The notes under the pieces were generated by a model. It did not search any database. It saw nothing but the letters and a program-made list of their open reading frames with translations, and was not told the DNA's origin. The translations under genes were made by a program, and so were the position numbers. From assembly GCA_046496815.1 (NCBI GenBank), contig JAWOGN010000319.1, positions 1 through 13,283 on the forward strand: a stretch of 13,283 bases of DNA, in the 5' to 3' direction. The stretch comes from JAWOGN01 sp046496815. GTDB taxonomy: Bacteria; Desulfobacterota; DSM-4660; Desulfatiglandales; Desulfatiglandaceae. Of the stretch, positions 1 to 5,892 are shown in pieces (the stretch's first letter is position 1; each line of letters starts with the position of its first letter).

Positions 1-184
1 AACGATTGGCGTCACCAGCACGCGCTTACGGTGAAAATTCACCGGCTTAGTTGACGGTTGGATGGACCCCGGATCGAATCACAGGATTTCTATAATGAAC
101 CTCCCCCGATGTCAAGGTCGTTTTGTCTGTTCGAACGTTGAATGCCTTAGCTGTAGCGTGAATTCAGCCCTGCCTCCTAGTCTA
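1..184. other. Intergenic left edge, no recognised gene
   Basis: I see no convincing gene here. On the minus strand a reading frame stays open from about position 80 to the window edge, so a partial gene running left out of the window is possible. A minus-strand TTGACA (110-115) and TATAGA (89-94) could be a promoter for it, but their 15-base spacing is short. On the plus strand TATAAT at 91-96 has no matching -35. The stretch ends at the outer edge of the inverted end that starts at 185. Confidence 0.4.
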
Positions 185-238
185 GTGTCTATCCAGAAAC
201 GTAAACATTTGTTAAAATTAAGGATTATGAACTAAAAA

Positions 239-342
239 GCGCATTTTATAGTGGACATCCTGATCCATTTTGTGCTACTAAATAATGATAAGCAGTCAAT
301 ATCAGTAGACAAAACAAGAAAAGGGGCCATTATAAAATGCGC
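239..342 (+). promoter_or_regulatory. Inverted repeat that can sequester the transposase start codon
   Basis: Positions 239-254 and 327-342 are complementary at 15 of 16 bases, including a perfect 12-bp core (239-250 with 331-342). The right arm covers the ATG at 337 and lies against the AAGGGG ribosome site at 321-326. A transcript entering from outside the element would contain both arms and could fold the start codon into a stem, whereas one starting between the arms would not. Protection against read-through transcription by such 5' structures is known for IS10 and IS50; applying it here is inference. Confidence 0.5.
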
Positions 343-1710
343 AAGAAGAACCAGAAACAAATGCCGCTGAACCCTGCAAATGTAAACCACCCACATGCAA
401 AGCTCTTGGAGGACATCGGCCGGTTCCTCGAAGACAACCCTATCATCATCGATATGGTCTATCAAGATCTTACCAGAGGCCGCATCCTGAAGCGTACCGG
501 CGCCGAGGGAATGACAGCCGAGCAGGTCCTGCGAGCCACCATCGTCCAGCAGCTCGAAGGGTACTCCTACGAAGCCCTGGCCTTTCACCTCATCGACTCG
601 GTCTGCTACCGCAACTTCTGCCTCATCCCTTACTCCCACAAGGGGTTCAAGAAATCCTCCCTGTGCAAGAACATCAAGTCGATCTCGGCCGAGACCCTGG
701 AAGCCATCAATCGCATCGTGATCGCCAATGCCGTGGACCGAGGCATCGAGAAAGGCAGAGAGTCCCGCATCGACTGTACCGTGGTCGCTTCCAATATCCA
801 TCCCCCAACGGACTCCTCGTTGCTCTATGACGGGGTCCGCGTCATCACGCGCCTCCTGCACAGAGCCCGGGAAGGTTTGCAGGGCATCCACACCCCTTTT
901 ACCGATCACACCCGCAGGGCCAAGCGCAGGATGCTGGGTGTAGCAAACGCCAAGAACAAGAAGGCCCGAAAGCGGCCATACCAGGATCTTCTCAAGGTCA
1001 CCAAGAAGACCATCGGCTATGCAGACCACATCCTCGCCGAGATCAAGACGGGCGTCTTCCTGGATCCCCAGGAGGCCCTGCTGGCCTTGAGTCTTCAACA
1101 GGACCTGGAGGGCTACATCGAGCTCACCGCGCAAGCGATCGACCAAACCGAGCGCCGTGTCCTGCGGGAGGAAAGAGTCCCGGCCCAAGAGAAGGTGGTC
1201 TCTCTTTTCGAGCCCCACACGGATATCATTGTCAAGGACCGCCGGGATACCTATTACGGTCACAAGGTTTGCCTGAGCAGCGGTCACTCCGGACTGATCA
1301 CGGACTGCGTCATCACCAAGGGCAACCCGGCGGACACCGACTTGACCATCGACATGCTCGACCGCCAGATGAGCGTTTTCGACCGCTACCCCCTCAAGGT
1401 GGCCTTGGATGGCGGCTTTGCATCGAAGGACAATCTCGCCGCAGCCAAGGCCAAGGGGATCAAGGATGTCTGCTTTGCCAAGAAGCGCGGCCTCAAGGTC
1501 GAGGACATGTGCCGGAGTGACTATGTCTACGCCCGACTCCGGCGCTTCCGGGCAGGCGTCGAGTCCGGGATCTCCTGGCTGAAGCGCTGCTTTGGTTTTG
1601 ACAAGTGCATCTGGAAGGGCCTGCGCTCGTTCAAGAGCTATGTCTGGGCCTCCCTGGTGACTGCAAATCTGGTGACCATCGTCAGACAACTGCAACTCCA
1701 AAAGACTTAA
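337..1710 (+). CDS. DDE transposase (IS5/IS1182/ISNCY-like)
   Basis: This 457-residue protein would cut and rejoin the ends of its own element. The N-terminal ~120 residues resemble the helical DNA-binding part seen before DDE domains of IS5/IS1182-type enzymes (GMTAEQVLRATIVQQLEGYSY region). The catalytic triad is readable: D146 in IDCTVVASN, D358 in VALDGGFASKDN, and E409 in GVESGISWLKRCFG. It is uninterrupted and of normal length for the group, so it may be active. The start at 337 has AAGGGG ten bases upstream. A basic insertion (about residues 195-230) separates the first and second catalytic aspartates. I am confident of a DDE transposase but less so of the exact IS family; similar proteins are often labelled ISNCY. 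Confidence 0.9.
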   Translation: MRKKNQKQMPLNPANVNHPHAKLLEDIGRFLEDNPIIIDMVYQDLTRGRILKRTGAEGMTAEQVLRATIVQQLEGYSYEALAFHLIDSVCYRNFCLIPYSHKGFKKSSLCKNIKSISAETLEAINRIVIANAVDRGIEKGRESRIDCTVVASNIHPPTDSSLLYDGVRVITRLLHRAREGLQGIHTPFTDHTRRAKRRMLGVANAKNKKARKRPYQDLLKVTKKTIGYADHILAEIKTGVFLDPQEALLALSLQQDLEGYIELTAQAIDQTERRVLREERVPAQEKVVSLFEPHTDIIVKDRRDTYYGHKVCLSSGHSGLITDCVITKGNPADTDLTIDMLDRQMSVFDRYPLKVALDGGFASKDNLAAAKAKGIKDVCFAKKRGLKVEDMCRSDYVYARLRRFRAGVESGISWLKRCFGFDKCIWKGLRSFKSYVWASLVTANLVTIVRQLQLQKT

Positions 1711-1714
1711 CGAA

Positions 1715-1775
1715 AGGCATTAAAATAGCTATTAAAACCATTATATGGAGAATAATGCCTAAAAAAGGCTATTTT
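1715..1775 (+). other. Interleaved inverted repeats after the transposase
   Basis: Two perfect 8-bp repeats interlock just after the transposase stop: AGGCATTA (1715-1722) pairs with TAATGCCT (1753-1760), and AAAATAGC (1722-1729) pairs with GCTATTTT (1768-1775). Because the arms alternate, they could form a pseudoknot or two competing hairpins. A run of six A follows the first pair, giving a T-run on the other strand, so a terminator for minus-strand transcripts is also possible. The role is unknown. Confidence 0.35.
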
Positions 1776-2563
1776 ACGCCTGCATAGCGCAAGCGCACTC
1801 CGATTCCGGGTTCGAAGCATGGAGTTTGGAGCGTAGCGGAAATTTTTTGTTCACCCTCAACCGGAAAATTGCTGTTTCTGGATGGGCACGAGTTAGAATA
1901 TAAAAATTTAAAGGGCGTCCCCCCTTCCTTGAAATCAAATCTGCGGGACAAAAACCAGATATCATAAAAATCCTTCATCCGGCTGTTGAGCAAGCCAAGC
2001 TTCACCATAGCTTGAAATTTTTCCGCGACGGTGCTTTCCATGGTATATCCGTCCAGTTCAGGCGGTGGAAAATCAAGGAGCACAGGATATTTGACTCTGT
2101 CGGGTTTAGGGATAATCACATCGCCAAAGCCGATATCTATCTGGAGAAAGAGCCGTATGCTGCTGAGATTGCCACGGAGTAAGACCCTAACACCTTTATA
2201 ATCCGCATCTTCAGTAATCCTGGTAGCGGTTACCGTGTCTTTATGAAAAACAATACCATCGTTCTCGACTTCCATTTCACAAGCATCTTTGAAAACAGCG
2301 ACGATTAAATCGGTGCTGTTCTCGATGTTGCCGAGAAGATCAATATCCATGGTTGGGCGGGACATTGATCCGGTCCATGCTGAAAACATCAAGGCTCCTT
2401 TTAGGATAAACCTGTCTGCATGCGGACTTTTAGAAAGCCTATATATGAATCTTTCGATAGCAAAATGTTGGAGAATTTCATTAAATGGGCGTGAAGATTC
2501 CTTGGCCTTGTTCAGAAGACGCTGATGCACTGAAGCGGCGATATTTTTGGTTTTCCTAGCCAT
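1769..2563 (-). pseudogene. AbiEii-like nucleotidyltransferase toxin, 3' end replaced by mobile element
   Basis: The product is a 264-residue reading of the AbiEii/AbiGii toxin family, nucleotidyltransferase-fold toxins of type IV toxin-antitoxin systems. Visible family motifs are KGALMF (55-60), the metal-site pattern RPTMDIDLLG with D73 and D75, D143 in QIDIGFGD, EK at 181-182 and KDFYDIW (197-203). Homology to the family seems to stop near residue 211. The sequence after that is atypical, and from about residue 225 the codons lie inside the element ending at 1889. Full-length family members usually continue well beyond this point, so the native C-terminus appears lost. The ATG overlaps the antitoxin stop (TAATG), implying translational coupling. 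The nucleotidyltransferase core is intact, so residual activity cannot be excluded. Confidence 0.75.
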
Positions 2564-3189
2564 TACAGGATTGCCTCAAGGTAGGGGCGCATGATTTTAT
2601 TCACGCGGCAAACAGTGGCATAATGTATAAGATCTTCCACTTTGATTTTTCTTCGTTCACGGTAAAAACGGATCGCTTCTATTACGGTATCGAGACCGAC
2701 CTTGCTCCGGAACTTGAAACAATCGGCGAGGGTCTTTTCCGGGCTATAAATACGCACACTGATACCGTCGAGATCATGAATATCCACACCTGCCGTAAAG
2801 GCTTCGCCTGTGAAGCGATAGGTCCTGATAGGCGGATAATCCAGGCGGGGTTCTTCCGCACCTCGCTGCAGCGCCACATGAATTTCGTGGGGTATCTGGG
2901 TGGTCAGTTCGTAAAAAGATAGGGCGGAAATCAGGCAGATAACACCAGTTGAGACCCGGGTTGCAACAGTTACCAGGTCCGGATTTCCCAGCGGCGGGAT
3001 ATCTGAAAGACGAAACACACCGCGACTGATCACTTCGAGTTGCCCTGAGTCTCTCATGGCGTAAAGCGTTCCTGGATGAATGCCAGCTTGAAGCGCTTGC
3101 GATGTTCGGAGGATACCGCCATGCTGTTCAAAAATTTTTACAGCTCTGGCGAATCGGGAGTCGGGGGCATGTGTGTCTTGAGATCTCAT
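2563..3189 (-). CDS. AbiEi-family antitoxin / transcriptional regulator (type IV TA)
   Basis: This 208-residue protein matches the AbiEi antitoxin family. It has an N-terminal winged-helix part (about 18-65; GGILRTSQALQAGIHPGTLY then ISRGVFRL) and a C-terminal antitoxin domain carrying the characteristic EKTLADCFKFRSKVG segment (about 150-165). In studied AbiE systems this protein represses its own operon and neutralises the AbiEii toxin without binding it directly (type IV). It is upstream of and coupled to the toxin by a one-base overlap. The ORF is complete. No strong ribosome site is visible before the ATG at 3189. An AT-rich palindrome (ATTAATTAAT) and a TACC/GGTA pair upstream could be operator material, but this is weak. 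Confidence 0.87.
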   Translation of the reverse strand: MRSQDTHAPDSRFARAVKIFEQHGGILRTSQALQAGIHPGTLYAMRDSGQLEVISRGVFRLSDIPPLGNPDLVTVATRVSTGVICLISALSFYELTTQIPHEIHVALQRGAEEPRLDYPPIRTYRFTGEAFTAGVDIHDLDGISVRIYSPEKTLADCFKFRSKVGLDTVIEAIRFYRERRKIKVEDLIHYATVCRVNKIMRPYLEAIL

Positions 3190-3275
3190 GATAGAAATAC
3201 CTATACAAATTAATTAATGTTGGTAATTTTATCATCACGATTAGCCATGTCAATTAAAAATCCAAAAAGCGTTTC

Positions 3276-3446
3276 TTGTTTTATCAAATTTACGTTCTTG
3301 ATAAACAGATCGCGGAAAACCCCGTGGATAATCTGTTTCAGGAAACCAAGAAAGCGTATTCCGCAGATAAGATTTTCGAGGATGAAGAGCGTATCAATTT
3401 GAAGCCGACCACCGGCGAAGAAATCGTCCGCAAGCTGAAAAAATTT
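3276..3446 (+). pseudogene. Coding-like fragment of unknown family
   Basis: The frame reads a charged, amphipathic peptide (for example QIAENPVDNLFQETKKAY and TTGEEIVRKLKKF) with codon use like real genes in this window. It has no good start, and its apparent upstream continuation would need a frame change near 3290. It loses coding character after about 3446, where the opposing minus-strand fragment begins. I read it as an internal piece of a broken gene. I do not recognise the family. Confidence 0.3.
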
Positions 3447-3516
3447 CACACAATGTCTATTGAGTCCCAGGGTCTTTCGTACTATGCTTTCTATGAGCAT
3501 GAATCTTATCCTCCTT
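3444..3516 (-). pseudogene. 5' scrap of a transposase-like gene with its ribosome site
   Basis: On the minus strand an AAGGAGG site (complement of 3510-3516) lies nine bases before an ATG at 3500-3498, which opens MLIESIVRKTLGLNRHCVK. This opening resembles the N-terminus of ISL3-type transposases (hydrophobic start, then LGL-R-H). After about 19 codons the sequence stops resembling a protein of that kind, at the junction with the plus-strand fragment. It is probably a decayed insertion-sequence end. The family assignment rests on memory of a short motif and is tentative. Confidence 0.3.
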
Positions 3517-3616
3517 CCCTTAGGTTTGGTTACCAATAGGAAGTACCGGATTTGATTCATGCTTTCAAGTTTCTAAATCCTTTTTCAACCCACAAATTCT
3601 TGTGAGGAGCCAAAAG

Positions 3617-4852
3617 ATGAACCCACGAAGCCCTAAAGGGAGTAAGGACCTCGACGCTTTGAACGAGATGATCGAGGAGATCACTGTCGACGCATACGGC
3701 GACGATGAGAAGCTCTGGGCTTTTCGGCAGGCCTTCGAGGACAACGTCGACCTGCCGGCCGACGGCTTCGTCATCGGGGAACCGGTTTCGGTGATCGAGG
3801 TGGACTACGACGGCAACGAGCGACGCGGGCTGACTGCAAGATGCCGCCGCGAAGACGGCTCCAAACATGTGGTTGCGGTGTCCGAGGTCGTGTTGCCGCA
3901 GGGATCGGCAGGGGCACGGCACATCGCTGCCTACCGCAAGTGGCTCAACCTGGATCCTTTCCCTGCCGAAATGCAGGTCCCTTCCCGAAATAAGCGGCAG
4001 CACAAGGCGGCAGACGATGACATTGATCTGAGCAAACCCGTCGAATTGGTCGCTCTATCGGTTAAAGAGCGGGCCGTCCGGTGCCGTTTGTTGGGAAGCG
4101 ACCGTATCATTACCCTGCGCGCAAGCCGTCTTTGGGAGGTGGCGCCTGGTGCCATCGTCACGGTAACACCCCGAAAGCATTGGCGTTACGGCGGTCATCC
4201 ATATCTCTCCGGCGAGATTCAGTCGACTCGAATCGACGTGAAGGCCCTTGATCTGGTGCCCCTGGGTCTTGAAGATATTGGCATGTGGGACCCCAAGGAA
4301 GAGTACTGGGGAGAAGAAGACGAAACCATCGAGGAATGGGCCAAGCCGATCATCGCTCACGGCCCCCGCCCTATGTTCGAGATGGAACAGGTGCTGCCCG
4401 GCGAGGACCCTGACGATCCTTTCAATGATCCCATCACTAAGTCAAACGATCTCAAAGATGCCGGCGAGCGGGCAGAGGCGATTAAGATTTTAATGGAGCT
4501 GTGCCAGGCGGACCTGCGTTGTCTCGATGCCCATTCGCATCTGGGCAATTTTGTCTTTGACCACCATCCCCAGGATGCCATCCGGCATTACGAAGTCGGC
4601 CTGCGCATCGGCGAGCTGTCTTTGGGTGATGACTTTACCGGCGTGCTGCCGTGGGGCCTTATCGACAACCGTTCGTTTCTGCGCTGCATGCACGGCTATG
4701 GATTGTGTCTCTGGCGTCTTGGGCGCTTTGACGAGGCAGAGCGCGTCTTTGATTGGATGCTCTGGCTAAACCCGTCGGACAATCAGGGAGTGCGGTTTCT
4801 CATTGATGAGGTGAAAGCAAAGACAGCCTGGGAGGATCGTGAAAATGAATAA
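3617..4852 (+). CDS. CcbP-like N-terminal domain plus TPR-like protein
   Basis: This 411-residue acidic soluble protein has no signal peptide or membrane segment. Residues ~15-115 (EMIEEITVDAYGDDEKLWAF, then GEPVSVIEVDYDGNERRGLTARCRREDG) resemble the calcium-binding CcbP-type domain described in cyanobacteria. The middle (~135-215) looks like a small beta-rich module. The C-terminal ~140 residues contain TPR-like helical pairs (AIRHYEVGLRIGE; GYGLCLWRLGRFDEAERVFDWML), suggesting a protein-binding scaffold. I chose ATG 3617 because GAGGAG (3604-3609) sits seven bases upstream; a GTG at 3602 is in frame but overlaps that site. It is the first gene of the helicase-associated run. Its function in that run is unknown, and calcium binding is only a family-based possibility. 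Confidence 0.7.
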   Translation: MNPRSPKGSKDLDALNEMIEEITVDAYGDDEKLWAFRQAFEDNVDLPADGFVIGEPVSVIEVDYDGNERRGLTARCRREDGSKHVVAVSEVVLPQGSAGARHIAAYRKWLNLDPFPAEMQVPSRNKRQHKAADDDIDLSKPVELVALSVKERAVRCRLLGSDRIITLRASRLWEVAPGAIVTVTPRKHWRYGGHPYLSGEIQSTRIDVKALDLVPLGLEDIGMWDPKEEYWGEEDETIEEWAKPIIAHGPRPMFEMEQVLPGEDPDDPFNDPITKSNDLKDAGERAEAIKILMELCQADLRCLDAHSHLGNFVFDHHPQDAIRHYEVGLRIGELSLGDDFTGVLPWGLIDNRSFLRCMHGYGLCLWRLGRFDEAERVFDWMLWLNPSDNQGVRFLIDEVKAKTAWEDRENE

Positions 4853-4929
4853 CAATCAAATGACGAAACTCGGGAGGGACAAATGAATTCGATGACGACG
4901 ATGGGTATGTCCACTAAGAAAGGAGTATC

Positions 4930-5664
4930 GTGAGCCCCGGAAAGCGAAAACAGATCGATCCGCTCGAGCAGGCCATCGAACCGGCACTGTCTCCCGGGCA
5001 TTTCATCTCCTATAAAGCCGCCTGGTCGTTTGTGGACGATGTTCAGGGTGTTGCCAATGACATTGGGAAAATCATCAAAAAAGAGCCGGAACGAGCAGCG
5101 CGTCTGTATGAGACCTTCATCGCCGCTTGCCACGAAAAAGCCGATGAGATCGACGACTCGAGCGGCAATTTCGGCATGCTGGTTGAGGATCTGTTTCGTG
5201 GTTGGATCCAAGCCCGCCAGGCCGCGAAACATGACCCGGACGAGACAGCAAGGTCGCTGCTTTCCTGGATGGAGGACGATCCCTACGGATTTTGTCATGA
5301 CCTTGATCGTGAGGTTGTCAAAGTGCTCGACAAGAAGGGGCTGGAGGCATTCGTTCGCCGGATTCACTCCAAGTTCGAATCCGCTCTGACCCAGGATGAC
5401 AAGGAGAAGCATTTTCCTGGATACGCACGCCGGAGGTGGGGCGGAGCTCTGAAGACCCTGCTCGCAGCCCAGCGCAACGTTGACGCCTATATCGCGCTTT
5501 GCGGGCAGACCGAGCTCGAAGCCAAGGACTGTATGGCCGTCGCCAAAATATACAGGAGCCGGAGACGCCCCGAAGATATCGTTTCCGGCACACCCAAGCA
5601 TGTCGAGCCACCCTTTCTGGAACGTGCAAAAGCCCGTTGGCCGGGAAAATCGGAGGACAGATGA
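4930..5664 (+). CDS. DUF6880-like helical protein, probably C-terminally truncated
   Basis: This 244-residue, helix-rich cytoplasmic protein has family-like blocks: an opening LEQAIEPALSPGHFISYKAA, then EIDDSSGNFG with an acidic helix, and DDPYGFCHDL. These match proteins I know as DUF6880, which often sit beside or are fused to SWIM zinc-finger proteins. The GTG start at 4930 has a strong AAAGGAG four bases upstream. The family signature IYRSRRRPED near residue 215 is normally followed by another long helical repeat region. Here the reading turns atypical right after PED and stops about 30 residues later, so I think the C-terminal half has been deleted. Its position between the TPR protein and the SNF2 gene suggests a partner role. 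Family assignment is moderate; truncation is inferred. Confidence 0.6.
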   Translation: MSPGKRKQIDPLEQAIEPALSPGHFISYKAAWSFVDDVQGVANDIGKIIKKEPERAARLYETFIAACHEKADEIDDSSGNFGMLVEDLFRGWIQARQAAKHDPDETARSLLSWMEDDPYGFCHDLDREVVKVLDKKGLEAFVRRIHSKFESALTQDDKEKHFPGYARRRWGGALKTLLAAQRNVDAYIALCGQTELEAKDCMAVAKIYRSRRRPEDIVSGTPKHVEPPFLERAKARWPGKSEDR

Positions 5665-5790
5665 GGAGACCGGCCGGCTGGAATACTATGACAAGAGCTG
5701 TGACAAGCTGTGACATTAGGTGTCAGGGCATGGCAAACGGCAAATGTGATTCAACGCCGTTTCCGCCTCACCGGGAGCAGCCTGATCTTT

Positions 5791-5821
5791 CCCGCCTGCG
5801 CCGGGGCTTCGGCAGGCAGGG
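5791..5821 (+). repeat. REP-like palindrome, leader copy
   Basis: The left arm CCCGCCTGCGCCG and right arm CGGCAGGCAGGG fold into a GC-rich stem with a short GGGCTT loop and single-base bulges. It has the same CCTGC-G-CC pattern, including the same unpaired G, as the copy inside the SNF2 gene at 7170-7199. It lies about 70 bases before the SNF2 start. It has no T-run, so it is not a classical terminator. It may be a REP-type repeat, and it could affect mRNA stability or translation in the operon. Confidence 0.55.
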
Positions 5822-5892
5822 ATAACCTATTGATATTGAAGGTTTTCGGTTAAACTGCGGGATAGAGAGAATGGTTATGAAAAGGGTTGCAC

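Larger units (their letters stand above)
185..1889 (+). mobile_element. IS-like element with 16-bp inverted ends carrying a DDE transposase
   Basis: The left end GTGTCTATCCAGAAAC (185-200) and the reverse complement of the right end (1874-1889, GTGCCCATCCAGAAAC) match at 14 of 16 bases. They enclose one transposase gene with 152 bases before and 179 after it, a plausible layout for a single ~1.7-kb insertion sequence. The flanking heptamers, TAGTCTA on the left and GAGTTAG on the right, do not match, so there is no clean target duplication. The element may be old, rearranged, or an IS nested between ends of a separate MITE family. The same end sequence bounds the 176-bp element at 13040-13215. 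The exact IS boundaries are therefore inferred. Confidence 0.55.
3190..3616. other. Spacer between AbiE pair and helicase operon, gene debris
   Basis: There is no intact gene in this 427-base stretch. The part next to 3189 is AT-rich and should contain the minus-strand AbiEi promoter. The middle holds two converging coding-like fragments, listed separately, that meet near 3440-3450. The last part leads into the plus-strand operon; I see no well-spaced promoter there, only a TTGATT near 3552 without a good -10. Confidence 0.5.

Noticed and set aside
91..96. Perfect TATAAT on the plus strand
   Set aside because: There is no -35 at a suitable distance and no gene directly downstream of it.
232..1701. 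A 489-codon open frame on the minus strand
   Set aside because: It is the shadow of the transposase, whose plus-strand frame has a full DDE triad and a ribosome site. The antisense protein has no recognisable domain.
3602..3616. GTG at 3602 as start of the TPR protein
   Set aside because: It overlaps the GAGGAG that is ideally placed for ATG 3617, so it would add five residues read from the ribosome site itself.
4783..5601. A 272-codon minus-strand frame over the DUF6880-like gene
   Set aside because: The plus-strand frame has a strong ribosome site and family-like blocks; the antisense reading has neither.
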